Shown here: positions 45,954 through 54,620 of the stretch, one piece after another
Numbering within the stretch: position 1 is the first letter of the stretch
Layout of the letters: every line of letters begins with the position of its first letter
NCBI GenBank assembly: GCA_963707465.1
Contig: CAVPQK010000003.1
Coordinates: 1 to 64,000, forward strand
Source: Bog-159 sp963707465
GTDB taxonomy: Bacteria; Acidobacteriota; Terriglobia; Bryobacterales; Bryobacteraceae
Reading direction: 5' to 3'
DNA: 64,000 nt
Notes under the pieces: model-generated
Seen by the model: only the letters and a program-made list of their open reading frames with translations
Databases searched by the model: none
Told to the model about the DNA's origin: nothing
Position numbers and translations under genes: made by a program

Positions 45954-46169
45954 TTAGGCCTTATCCCAATCGCCGGTCTTGATTCCCGCCTGGCGTAGGA
46001 TCTCTTTCACGAGGGACCAATCGATGTTGCCGCCTTTATGCGGGTTTGGAATGCGAACCTTGAGTTCGCCCTTCTCAACGAACTGGTGCCGGCCACCTGA
46101 GATAGGTCCCATGAAGCCAAGTTTGCGGAAACGCCGGATCAGTTCCCTGCGGGAAATCGGCTTGGCCAT
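45954..46169 (-). CDS. hicA: HicA toxin
   Basis: A 71-residue YcfA/HicA protein: KPISRRELIRRFRKLGF, then GRHQFVEKGELKVRIPNPHK with the His (in GRHQF) used for mRNA cleavage, and DWSLVKEILRQAGI. The dsRNA-binding-like fold is intact. It follows hicB after three bases. HicA is a ribosome-independent mRNA interferase blocked by HicB. Confidence 0.95.
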   Translation of the reverse strand: MAKPISRRELIRRFRKLGFMGPISGGRHQFVEKGELKVRIPNPHKGGNIDWSLVKEILRQAGIKTGDWDKA

Positions 46170-46172
46170 CGC

Positions 46173-46409
46173 TCACGCGGCCTTGCGCGATAGACCGACT
46201 CGGCCGAGGCGGGGGATTGGATCGTTGTCGCGTATCTTGAGAATCAGCCATTCCTCGAGAACCTCTTGGAGCACGTCGCGGCAAGTCGTGACTGTCGACT
46301 CATTAGCCCAAACGCCGGCCAGTCCGGGGACCTCGCCGAAGCACGTGCCGTCCTCAAGCGTCTTGAACCGGGCCCTCTTCATGGCCTCGCGGATGTAGCG
46401 CGTCAACAT
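46173..46409 (-). CDS. hicB: HicB antitoxin
   Basis: A 78-residue HicB: YIREAMKRARFKTLEDGTCF then GEVPGLAGVWANESTVTTCR and DVLQEVLEEWLILKIRDNDP. The partial RNase-H fold is normal and there is no obvious C-terminal ribbon-helix-helix, so self-repression may be weak. It precedes hicA, an order found in many pairs. Confidence 0.92.
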   Translation of the reverse strand: MLTRYIREAMKRARFKTLEDGTCFGEVPGLAGVWANESTVTTCRDVLQEVLEEWLILKIRDNDPIPRLGRVGLSRKAA

Positions 46410-46468
46410 CAGTCCAATGGTAACAGGATGGAAGACTCAGCGCCCAGTTGTGGGATCGCGTTGTTTGA

Positions 46469-46779
46469 TCGCTTCTTCGGCAACTTCGAGGGCTACCGCC
46501 GCGCGCTGGAGATTGCGGGCAGCCCGAATGTGGGGATCTGCCTGTGTTGCGGGACATGGCTGGAGGGCGGCAAGGCGCTGACCGGGAAAGACCCGGAGGA
46601 GATGATCCGCTACTTTGGCGCGGGCAAGATCTGGAAGATCCATTTCCGCAATGCGAGCGCGCCGCTGCCGCACTTCGTCGATATTGGATCATTTGCCAGG
46701 GATGGTGGACGGGGGCTACACGCAGGCGGCTTATGGGTTCGCGTATACGCGGGCGTTTCTGCATCGGGTTAATGCTTAG
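46469..46779 (+). pseudogene. 3' fragment of a UxuA-like gene (diverged copy of 41137-41518)
   Basis: The fragment repeats FGNFEGYRRALEIAGSPNV, GICLCCGTWLEGGKAL and RNASAPLPHFVD of the gene at 40427-41518. A deletion of about 80 bp follows (missing the part from ETFMDDGY to DGIV), then it shifts frame and runs to HRVNA and a stop. The DNA is similar but not identical, so the copy is old or derives from a paralogue. It and the intact gene bracket the TIR/integrase/Fic/HicBA island. Confidence 0.85.
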
Positions 46780-46837
46780 GAGTGCGGGGCAATGGGCAGG
46801 CGCCTCATTGCGATATGCTCAAGGTCAGGAGGATCCT

Positions 46838-47151
46838 ATGCCGTATTTGCCCACGGCCGTCAACAATCGGCCGGAGATCAATGCCGCAGTCTCGGAAGTG
46901 GTCAGATTGCTGGCGCCGGACGTGGTGCAGATTCGATTCGACATTGCCAGGATTGGAGCGGCGATGAGGCGATTTTCTTCCGTATCCTGCTCTCCGACGA
47001 GGCCAGCCAGATGCGCCTGCACGAGGTGACACGTCAGGTCTCAGGCCGTTTGGACGAGTTGGTAGACTTCCGATCCATGGGCTTGTTTTCGTACTACAAT
47101 TTCCGCAGCGTGTCCGAACAGGATGCCCTTCGGGAAGAGGCTTGGGCGTAG
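46838..47151 (+). pseudogene. small protein of an HEPN-associated pair, frameshifted
   Basis: AGGAGG sits six bases before the ATG at 46838. The first 38 codons read MPYLPTAVNNRPEINAAVSE and VVRLLAPDVVQIRFDIA. The next codons, one frame over, read QDWSGDEAIFFRILLSDEAS, then HEVTRQVSGRLDELVDF and FSYYNFRSVSEQDALREEAW up to a stop at 47149-47151. A one-base change near 46945 breaks the frame. Together they form an ~104-residue protein I recognise as the usual upstream neighbour of a small HEPN protein; it has no nucleotidyltransferase motif, so its function is unknown. Confidence 0.7.
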
Positions 47152-47160
47152 GCGCGGCCG

Positions 47161-47630
47161 ATGCCATTCGCGGACGACCTGCTCGAGCAGGCCTACGATC
47201 TCGCGCACAAAGAACCGGCAAATCCAAAGCAGGCCAGCCTCCGGCGGGCTGCGTCGACGGCGTATTACGCCCTATTTCATCTGCTGATCGATGAGGCCGT
47301 CGGAAAATGGGCGGTGGAGCGGCATCGCAGTATCCTCGCTCGAACCTTCGAACACAGCAAGATGAAGGGGACATGCGACGACGTGCTGAAAACCGTGAAG
47401 AGTGGCGGCATTGTTCTTCCTGAGCTGACCGTCGTCGCGCACAATTTCATTCGGCTCCAGCAGCATCGGCACACGGCGGACTACGACAATTCGAAGCAGT
47501 GGTCGCGCCCGATGTTCTGAACGTGCTGGCGCGGGCGACGGACGCGTTTGCTGCATGGAGGGCGATCAGCACGCAGGATGCGGCGCAGGACTACCTGTTG
47601 CAGCTATTTCTCCCTAAGCTGCCGAAGTAG
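47161..47630 (+). pseudogene. HEPN-domain protein, frameshifted near the C-terminus
   Basis: Residues 1-115 form a HEPN four-helix bundle: DDLLEQAYDLAHKEPANPKQ, then RRAASTAYYALFHLLIDEAV and ELTVVAHNFIRLQQHRHTAD, with an R-x3-H line late in the domain (RLQQH) like the RNase motif of HEPN toxins. Near 47500 one base is out, and the family's C-terminus continues in the next frame (DVLNVLARATDAFAAWRAIS and LLQLFLPKLPK) to 47630. It follows the neighbour above by nine bases. If the shift is real the HEPN protein is truncated after its core, which may still fold. Confidence 0.75.
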
Positions 47631-47674
47631 TAGGGCTTGGCCCTTGGCCAGCTCACCGCGGCGCTCGGCAACGA

Positions 47675-47842
47675 TTAGGCGTTCCACTTCTGATTCTTGC
47701 GGACGAAGGATACGACCCGGTGCCCCGAGCGGCGTTGGCGCTTTCTGGCGGCTGACAAGATCGCCTTGACGTCATAACCGTGCTTCGCGGCCTCTTTCTC
47801 GCGGGCGCGCCGGACTTCGTCGACGATGGAGTCACTTGACAT
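47675..47842 (-). CDS. small basic protein, second gene of a HicB-like pair
   Basis: A 55-residue gene, too short for many predictors: MSSDSIVDEVRRAREKEAAK, then HGYDVKAILSAARKRQRRSG and HRVVSFVRKNQKWNA. It resembles the short 'DEVRRAREK' antitoxin-type proteins that accompany various TA genes. The start lies three bases after the HicB-like stop, so they are coupled. It may be a toxin or a DNA-binding partner; this is not determined. Confidence 0.65.
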   Translation of the reverse strand: MSSDSIVDEVRRAREKEAAKHGYDVKAILSAARKRQRRSGHRVVSFVRKNQKWNA

Positions 47843-47845
47843 GGC

Positions 47846-48022
47846 CTATCGTCCCCACGCGTGGAGTGCGGTTTCAAAGCACAGCGTCAGTCCCTCGATG
47901 GGGTTAGTTCGGGCCTCTTCGATGGACCCGCCTTGGCTCGCGATGTCAAACTCCGGGCACAACGCCACAAAAACGTCGTCCTCGCGCTCGACAATCGCAG
48001 TTAGGCGCTGTGCTGGTTTCAT
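47846..48022 (-). CDS. HicB-like small protein
   Basis: A 58-residue gene: MKPAQRLTAIVEREDDVFVA, then LCPEFDIASQGGSIEEARTN and PIEGLTLCFETALHAWGR. The central 'VALCPEFDIASQGxSxEEA' stretch is the HicB antitoxin core (partial RNase-H fold). It lacks a DNA-binding tail and the gene after it is not HicA, so this is a non-standard pair or a decayed one. Confidence 0.75.
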   Translation of the reverse strand: MKPAQRLTAIVEREDDVFVALCPEFDIASQGGSIEEARTNPIEGLTLCFETALHAWGR

Positions 48023-48044
48023 GATCCGAGTCTACCCCAGTTCC

Positions 48045-51000
48045 CTATGAGCCCGCAGTTCGCGCCCCGGTTATCTCACGAATGAATTTAACTTCCTCCT
48101 CCCGGTAAGGCTTGCCATCCGGATAGAAGATCTCATGAAACCAGATGGCCGGCGCGCGGTCCGTATACGGCTTTTGCCATGAATCCCAGGGTAAGTTGGT
48201 CTGTGTCTTGCCGGCCACGAAGCCCCAATTGATAGCGGCCACCTTGTACTGCTTAGCGATTGGCAGCGTCCCCTGGAAGGTGCTGCCGTTGCCGCGCGCC
48301 ATGTATTCGGTCGACAGCAGCGGGCGGCCGTAGCTACGCAGCCACTCGATGCGCTTGGTGAACTCCGCGGGACCGTCGTAGTTATGAAACGAGATCACGT
48401 CGGACTCATCAATCTGGATGCGCGCGATCCGACTCAGTTTGGCGGGCGCGGACCAGTCACCCTGCCACACACCGCTAGTGAGAGGCTGCTCCGGATTGGC
48501 TGCGCGCGCCCAAGCGAAAGCTTTCGGCAGGAGAGACTGCACCAGCGCGATCTTATTCGGTGGCTCGCTCGCGCCATAGCTCGAACCATTGAGATTGTCC
48601 GGCTCGTTCCAGATGTCCCAGGCGAGAATCCGGTCGTCTTTGGCGAACGCACCCACCACGCCTTTTACATAGGCTTCCAGGCGCGGATACTCCGCCGGAT
48701 TTACGAGCGCTTCCTTGCCGGGGCTCTGCACCCAGCCGGAATTGTGCACGCCGGGGACTGGGGCGTGCTGGCGGCCAAGCTTCGGAAACGGATCCCAGCA
48801 GGAGTCGAAGAGCACGAACATCGGCCGGATCTTGTGGCGCGCGGCGATGCCGAGGAAAGTATCTATGCGCTTGGTGAAGCCCGCGGCGTCCTGTTGCCAG
48901 AGCAGGTCATGCAGGAAGACGCGCATGGTGCGCATGCCCAGGCCCTCGGCCCAGCCGAGCTCCTTATCGATCTCGCGTGGGTCGAACGTATCCGCCTGCC
49001 ACATTTCAAGCTCGTTGATGGCGGTGGCTGGAATGTAGTTGCTGCCCACCAGCCAGGGCTGCTTCGCATACCAAAGCGCGGCCTTCTCCTGGGTCCAGCG
49101 CGGGCGGGCCGCAGCAGCAGCGGCGGCGAGATACGGAAATGCGGTGATGCGGAGCTTGGCCGCGCCGTAGGGAACCAGCAGGAGCGACTCTTCGGGCAGT
49201 TTGCTCGAGACCGGACTGACCGGAAGAGTGCCCGCGGAGGAGTCTTCAATCTCCCAACTTGTCAGACGGCGGCCCTTGGCGTGGATCGCGACCGGCGCGG
49301 CCGCGGCATCGAAGGGCTGTTTCGGAACAGGCCGCTCTTCCACCGTAAATGAGGCAGCCGGATTGGCGGGATCGACGGCCAGCGCGTAGTTCCACGGAGT
49401 GGCCGGAAATATCTCCCAATCCACGGCGGGTCCGAATTGTTTCAGCTTGCTCCAGGTTTCGCCCACCGCGAGTGAGAAGACCAAAGGGCCGCGCTCGACC
49501 GCGATGGAGTCGTGATACCACTTAGTAACTCGGATGGCCATGGGGAAATGCAGCTCTATCCGGTCACTCGGATTCCACGTTCGCTCTATCCTCAGGAAAC
49601 GGCCTGGCTGCACATCGCTCACCGGATCGCCGTTCACCGTGACGCTGGAGCCTGCCGCCCAGCCGGGAATGCGCAGGTCCAGAGGAAACCGAGCCGGCGT
49701 GGACGGGTTCACGGTCAGCTTGACGCGATCGCGGAACGGGTATTCGGTCTCTTCGACGATGGTCACAGGAACAGACCCCGGCAGCGTCGTATGAACTTCG
49801 CTGGGCGCGTAGGCCACCGCCGCCAGCCCGCCGCCGGGGACCGCCATCCAGAGACTGGCGGCAAACTTGGGCCAGCCCTGGTGCATGTTCGCGGTGCAGC
49901 AGCCGAAGTTAGGTTCCAGGCCGAAGAGGTTGGAATCCGGTCCGTTGGTGGCCCAGTGGCGGTCGGCTAGCGTACACATCACCTGGTTGGGCTGCTGGTC
50001 GTATTGGTGGGCCCACATATCCTTAGTGAAGGTGCCCGGCAACGGATTGAAGGCAATCTTCTCCAGCCGGTCGCCAAAGGCGGCATCGCCGAGGATGGCC
50101 ATTTCGGTTTCGAGCGAGAACATGGCTTCGACCACCGCGCAAAGCTCCGTGCCTTGGGAGGGATTGCGCCCGGCGTAATGCTCGTCGGCGCTGAAGATGC
50201 CGTTCGGCAGCGAGTGATAGAGATCCAGCTCGCGCAACATCCGGAATGCGGCTTCGCGATCCGTGGCGTTGTTGGTCACCAGGGACCAGACAGCCGCGGC
50301 CTTCAGGGCCATCGCGTTATTCACCCCGTGCGTCGAGAGGGTCGATTGGGCTTTCTCCACGCGATCGGTATAGGCGAAATTGGCGAATTGCGCCTCCCAA
50401 TCGTGGCCCTGATCGTGGAGCCGGCGCGCCAGATCCAGCAGGCTCCGATCGCCGGTGCGGTTGTAGAGCCAGAGGACGCTGAGCACCTCGTCCTGCCAGC
50501 GGAAGACGGCCCACTCGTGAAGGGGGCGCGCGGCCAGGTTTCGGGCCTGATACGCGAAATAGCGGCGCATCAGCGGAATCACGCGCGGATCCCCGGTGGC
50601 TTCCTGATACTGCGTGAGGGCCTTGAGCATGAGCATATTGGGCCACCAGTCCTGGTTCTTCTCGGGACCGATGGCGCCATCGGGGCGCTGGTGTTCGAGC
50701 GTCCAGTCCACCCGTTTCCTGGCTTTGGCGATGAGTTTGGCGTCGTCGAGGAGGTACGCGAGGGGCAACAGTCCGTCGAGGTAATAGGGCCCGCGTTCCC
50801 AGCCCTCGCCGTCGCCGCCGAGCCAGGCGCTATGCGGGCCGAGGTCGGGCCAGAACTCGTCGAGATGGCCGGTCAAGCCAGCGGCCTGGATCTGCAACTG
50901 GTCGCGCAGCCAGCCGCGCGGGGTGACGGAGGTGATGGGGAGTGGCGCGAAGGCGCCGGAGGCCAGCGGAGGACGGTCAGGAAAGACAGGTTCGGCGGCC

Positions 51001-51053
51001 TGGGACACGGCGGCGGCGAGCAGGGCCGCCAACACGGGGGAATAAGACTGCAT
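48045..51053 (-). CDS. exported two-domain glycosidase: GH127-like plus GH5-like
   Basis: A 1,002-residue exported enzyme. The signal peptide is LAALLAAAVSQAA. Residues 40-600 match GH127 beta-L-arabinofuranosidases (DUF1680): RGPYYLDGLLPLAYLL, STHGVNNAMALK, Glu303 and Cys305 in QGTELCAVVEA and Cys385/386 in NFGCCTANMHQGW, the Cys/Glu set that binds zinc in this family. About 665-995 is a GH5-like TIM barrel: LVGSNYIPATAINELEMW, WDIWNEPDN with the acid/base Glu and LLSTEYMARG with the nucleophile Glu. Fused, they could remove arabinose side chains and then cut a backbone such as arabinoxylan. Fusion of these families is uncommon in my knowledge. Confidence 0.85.
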   Translation of the reverse strand: MQSYSPVLAALLAAAVSQAAEPVFPDRPPLASGAFAPLPITSVTPRGWLRDQLQIQAAGLTGHLDEFWPDLGPHSAWLGGDGEGWERGPYYLDGLLPLAYLLDDAKLIAKARKRVDWTLEHQRPDGAIGPEKNQDWWPNMLMLKALTQYQEATGDPRVIPLMRRYFAYQARNLAARPLHEWAVFRWQDEVLSVLWLYNRTGDRSLLDLARRLHDQGHDWEAQFANFAYTDRVEKAQSTLSTHGVNNAMALKAAAVWSLVTNNATDREAAFRMLRELDLYHSLPNGIFSADEHYAGRNPSQGTELCAVVEAMFSLETEMAILGDAAFGDRLEKIAFNPLPGTFTKDMWAHQYDQQPNQVMCTLADRHWATNGPDSNLFGLEPNFGCCTANMHQGWPKFAASLWMAVPGGGLAAVAYAPSEVHTTLPGSVPVTIVEETEYPFRDRVKLTVNPSTPARFPLDLRIPGWAAGSSVTVNGDPVSDVQPGRFLRIERTWNPSDRIELHFPMAIRVTKWYHDSIAVERGPLVFSLAVGETWSKLKQFGPAVDWEIFPATPWNYALAVDPANPAASFTVEERPVPKQPFDAAAAPVAIHAKGRRLTSWEIEDSSAGTLPVSPVSSKLPEESLLLVPYGAAKLRITAFPYLAAAAAAARPRWTQEKAALWYAKQPWLVGSNYIPATAINELEMWQADTFDPREIDKELGWAEGLGMRTMRVFLHDLLWQQDAAGFTKRIDTFLGIAARHKIRPMFVLFDSCWDPFPKLGRQHAPVPGVHNSGWVQSPGKEALVNPAEYPRLEAYVKGVVGAFAKDDRILAWDIWNEPDNLNGSSYGASEPPNKIALVQSLLPKAFAWARAANPEQPLTSGVWQGDWSAPAKLSRIARIQIDESDVISFHNYDGPAEFTKRIEWLRSYGRPLLSTEYMARGNGSTFQGTLPIAKQYKVAAINWGFVAGKTQTNLPWDSWQKPYTDRAPAIWFHEIFYPDGKPYREEEVKFIREITGARTAGS

Positions 51054-51107
51054 AACCCGTATTTTAGCGGCCCGCTTACGCGTGCGCCCCAGCCGTTTGA
51101 GTTTCTT

Positions 51108-51401
51108 TTAGGCTTTCGCCTTTTTCGGCGGTACGATGGCGTCTTTCGCGGCTTTGGCTATCCGGAATTTCACCACTTTCTTGGCGGCGATTTTGATAGC
51201 CTCGCCAGTGGCAGGGTTGCGGCCCATGCGCGCCTTGCGATCCACGCGGACCAGCCGCCCGATGCCGGGCAGGACGAATAAGCCGTTCTTTTTGACTTCG
51301 GCGATTGCCGTGCTGGACAGGGCGGTGAGCAAGGCCGCCGCGACGGTTTTCGGAACTTCGCACTTCTCTGCCAATGCTTGAACGATTTGCGATTGTGTCA
51401 T
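51108..51401 (-). CDS. HU-family DNA-binding protein
   Basis: The ATG at 51401, with GGGAGAA just before it, gives 97 residues: MTQSQIVQALAEKCEVPKTV, then the HU beta-arm region GLFVLPGIGRLVRVDRKARM with GRNPATGEAIKIAAKK and the basic end VVKFRIAKAAKDAIVPPKKA. The PxTGE motif and arm are intact. It is a nucleoid protein. It sits between the GH fusion gene and the transporter and has its own promoter region. Confidence 0.93.
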   Translation of the reverse strand: MTQSQIVQALAEKCEVPKTVAAALLTALSSTAIAEVKKNGLFVLPGIGRLVRVDRKARMGRNPATGEAIKIAAKKVVKFRIAKAAKDAIVPPKKAKA

Positions 51402-51486
51402 GGTTCTCCCTTTCGGCCTGGGCCGATGAAACAATGGTACCCTAAAACCAAAACATTTCAAAGCGGAAATGTTTCTGCGTGGCCGC

Positions 51487-53728
51487 CTAGCGCCCGACGC
51501 CGGGCTTATGGGACCCGTTGGCGACTTCCTTCATCACATCCGCCACCACCTCGTCGGCGTGGCCGGATTCGATGGCGTCCTGCATGCGGCGCAGCGCCAC
51601 GCCCACGATGTCGCGATGGTGCAGCTTGGAGCCGGGGCCTTTGGCGGAAAGCTCCAGCCAGAGACGATGGAGCAGGTCGAGATCCTGCGGCCAAAGCCTG
51701 GGCGGATGGGGGCCCAGGTTGAAGAAGACGGATTCTTCCTCGCCCGGCACCACGATTTCCATGGATAGCGACGGGCGCGGCTCGGGCAGGGCTTCCCATT
51801 CGCGGCCGACCGTGGCGCCCTGCTCGGCAGGGCTCATCTTGGGCGACAGCCCCATCACGATGCGCGACGATTGCAGGCGCTGCGCCGTAGCCACGATGGC
51901 GGCGTAGGGATCGCTGCCCGGCACTACCATCAGCTCGACATGCTTGCCGGCCTTCTCCGCCAGGTTCACGACCTTGGTGAAGACGGCGGTCTCGTCCACC
52001 GAGAAAATCTGGCTGACATCCAGGGGGTGCTCACCGGAAGCCGCTTGCGTAACCTGGCGGACGGAGAGCACCACGATGTCGATGCGGCGCGTGTCGGTCT
52101 TCTCCAGGACCCGCTGCAGGTGCTCCATGCGATTCGGGTTGCGCACGGCCACGATGACGTTGCCGGGCCGCACGTGCGCGGCCTCCGCGGACACCTCTTC
52201 GTTGGTGTTCAGGTTGAATTTCTCCAGATCCTGCGAGTGCGCGGCGGTGTGCTTTCGATTGTACTTTTCGGAGAGCTCGAAAACGATGAAGAACGCGATG
52301 GTGAAACTCACCCCGGAAATGGTGGCGATCTCCTTGGTCACCACGTTGATCAGGGCCAGCCCGAACAGTGCGATGGTGATCAGGATCAGCCCCACCGGTA
52401 TCTCCGTGCCGGCGATGTGGAAGTTCATGGGCACCTTCCAGCCGCGGCCGCCGGGCTGCTTATAGCGCAGCACCAGCACCGACAGGGCTTTCATGGCGAA
52501 GCTCCACACCACGCCGAATGCGTAGGCTTCACCGAGCATGTAGACATCGCCGCGGCTGATGACGATAGTGATCAGTTGGAGAATGACGATCAGGTTGATG
52601 AGGCGCGAGCTGGTGCCGAATTTGTGGTGGGGATGGCGGAACCAATCCGGGAGCACGCCGTCCTCGGCCACGCGGTTGAGCACGCCGTTGGAGCCGATGA
52701 TGGCCGTATTCACCGCGCCGGATAAGAATCAATGTCCCGACCAGGACCACGAAGCCATGGAACAGCAGCCGCACGGACATGGGCCCTACCAGGAACATGG
52801 CCAGGCCGCCGATCAGGTTGTCCAGGAAATTCTGCCGCGCCGTGTCCGGAATGATCATCACCGCGAAGAAGGACACCAGCGACGTGAACAGCATGCTGTA
52901 GATGAAGATCACGAATCCGGCGCGCTCCAGGTTCTTCAGCTTGGGGTACGCGATCTCGCGATTCACCTGCGCCAGGCTCTCTTCGCCGCTCATGGCCAGC
53001 AGCGAATGGCCCAGGCCCACCATGATGGCGATGATGGTAATCGAAGGCGCCGCCGTGCCGCGCAGCCAGCCCAGCCCTTCCTTGCTGAAATGCAGGTTGG
53101 CCAGCGTGGGCAACGGCACCGGCTGGTAGCCGTTGTGGAAGATCGTGACCAGGCACCAGCCGATCAGGATGACCACCATCACGGTGGTGATCTGCATGAT
53201 GCGCAGAGCCTTTTCGCTGGATTCGTGGATGCCGATGATGTTCTTGCGCCAGAAGTAAACCGTGACCGCGGCCGCGAAGACCGCGGCGAAGTACGGTGGA
53301 TACACGCGCAGGCCGGGAATCTTCAGGTATTCGCCGGTTTCGTTGATAAGCCCGCCTAGGTAAAGACCCGCGCTCACGCCGCTGATGGGGCCGGTAAGCA
53401 CGTAGTCGAACATCAGCGCGGAGACTGAGAACTTGGCCAGCGTACCGCCCATGGCCTCGTGCACGACTTTGTACACGCCGCCGCGCACGAACATGCTGCA
53501 GCTTTCGATGTAGATGGCGCGCACCGCGTAGGAGAACAGCATGATCGCCAGGATGAACCACGGCGCCGCTTTGCCGATGGCCTGCTCGGCGATGCCGCCC
53601 ACGTAGTAGGCCGAGGAAGCCAGATCGCTGAGCACAATGGCAGCCGCTCTCCAGAAGGAGATGAACGACAGCATGACTGTGGTGGCGACTACGACATTAA
53701 CGGCACGGGGCCGCTGCGGCTGGGTCAT
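51487..53728 (-). CDS. APC-superfamily amino-acid permease with C-terminal UspA-like domain, frameshift
   Basis: Codons from 53728 give an APC transporter of about ten helices: VVVATTVMLSFISFWRAAAI, WFILAIMLFSYAVRAIYIES, FDYVLTGPISGVSAGLYLGG, AIMVGLGHSLLAMSGEESLA. The frame breaks near 52725: VLVGTLILIRR should read on as VLVGTLILSGAVNTAIIGSN, which is what the next frame (51487-52713) supplies. One extra base therefore splits an otherwise intact gene of about 745 codons. After the last helices (FTIAFFIVFELSEKYNRK) comes a UspA-like region, about 230 residues (NVIVAVRNPNRMEHLQRVLE). This is a true mutation or an assembly error; the gene is otherwise well preserved. Confidence 0.85.
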
Positions 53729-53960
53729 GCGGAAGTGCTCGAGTGCGGATTAGCAAGCACATCGTAGCACAGGCGCAAATCCTGTGCTCGCTCCCGCAAG
53801 GCTGCATCGCGCCTGGATCGCAGTTCCGCGAGCGGCACACATGTGAGCGCCTAGCGCGGCCAAGCTCTTAAGAGCACAGAATCGTGGAGAGCAGCACGAC
53901 ATGGAGATAGAATCAATCTCGTGAGGCCAGTCAACGTGCGAAATGCCAGGCTGGTGCCAA
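53729..53960. other. intergenic stretch with no recognised features
   Basis: Between the transporter start and the promoter of the TA module. Local AT content rises towards 53940. I see no reading frame, hairpin or RNA gene I could support. Confidence 0.6.
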
Positions 53961-53989
53961 TTGATCGTATTGATATTAAATGGTTTATA
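53961..53989 (+). promoter_or_regulatory. candidate promoter of the toxin-antitoxin-chaperone module
   Basis: TTGATC (53961-53966) and TTTATA (53984-53989) are separated by 17 bp within an AT-rich block unlike its surroundings. The first gene starts at 54118, leaving about 120 bases of leader. An isolated AGGTT near 54008 is a half-site of the MqsA type; a full palindrome is not visible. Confidence 0.4.
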
Positions 53990-54117
53990 GTCTTGCTAGC
54001 GGATTTTAGGTTACGGCTCAAATCGTTGTTCACACGTTACCGCGCGAGAAAAAATGTCTATTCTTCAATGGTTTATTCGCGATCTGCCGCTTTAGGTCTT
54101 GATACAGGTGGGCTCAT

Positions 54118-54588
54118 ATGATACCGTATAGGTGGAGGAGTACCCTCCATGGGAAGGACCTCCAGGATTGCTGGGTCGCCAATGCTGAGCGGTGGAACAG
54201 GGAGGGACGTTTCGCGAAGTATTCGCATCAGCAGCGCGATGCGGTTCTCAGGAACGGCTTTCTTGGTCTTTACCCGCCAGATGAGGCGATCAAGCTCGCG
54301 CGGGAACAGACGGGGAGGGGCTATGCACGCTACACAACCAAATTCATCGACGAAATGCGCGAGCATTTCGGGCGTGTCGGCGCAGAAGTTCGGAAGGTTC
54401 TGCTTGAGGTCCTCGCCAGGGTACCGCCAGAATCCTATAAGCCACCACGGGAACTCGATGAGCCGCCGGGGTACCCGTTCGAGTTCCACAGCGGAGTTCT
54501 GGGGCGCGAGGTTTACCTCAAGTTCCAGATCCTTGAGAACGGGAAACCACGGTGTCTCTTCAGGTCGTGCCATCCCCCGCGGTACTGA
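54118..54588 (+). CDS. putative toxin of a TAC module
   Basis: AGGTGG seven bases upstream supports the ATG at 54118. The 156-residue protein begins MIPYRWRSTLHGKDLQDCWV, has a helical centre (EMREHFGRVGAEVRKVLLEV) and ends PFEFHSGVLGREVYLKFQIL, then ENGKPRCLFRSCHPPRY. The last 40 residues resemble the beta-strands and basic/aromatic end of RelE/MqsR-type RNases (V-Y-L-K... R-x-C-x-H). The N-terminal 100 residues match no toxin family I know. It sits first, before an MqsA-like antitoxin and a SecB-like chaperone, exactly where the toxin lies in TAC systems. Function is therefore from context; the fold is a guess. Confidence 0.6.
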   Translation: MIPYRWRSTLHGKDLQDCWVANAERWNREGRFAKYSHQQRDAVLRNGFLGLYPPDEAIKLAREQTGRGYARYTTKFIDEMREHFGRVGAEVRKVLLEVLARVPPESYKPPRELDEPPGYPFEFHSGVLGREVYLKFQILENGKPRCLFRSCHPPRY

Positions 54589-54620
54589 ACCAGGCGACGA
54601 GAACTGAGAGATTAACAGCT

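Noticed and set aside
47653..47877. Minus-strand frame of 74 codons
   Set aside because: It is out of frame with the two better-supported short genes at 47675-47842 and 47846-48022, which have family-like sequence and coupled starts.
50004..51281. Plus-strand frame of 425 codons opposite the GH127 fusion and HU genes
   Set aside because: It crosses two well-supported minus-strand genes and has no recognisable motif.
54001..54040. MqsA palindrome (AACCT-N-AGGTT) upstream of the TAC module
   Set aside because: Only a single half-site AGGTT is present; no partner lies at the right distance.
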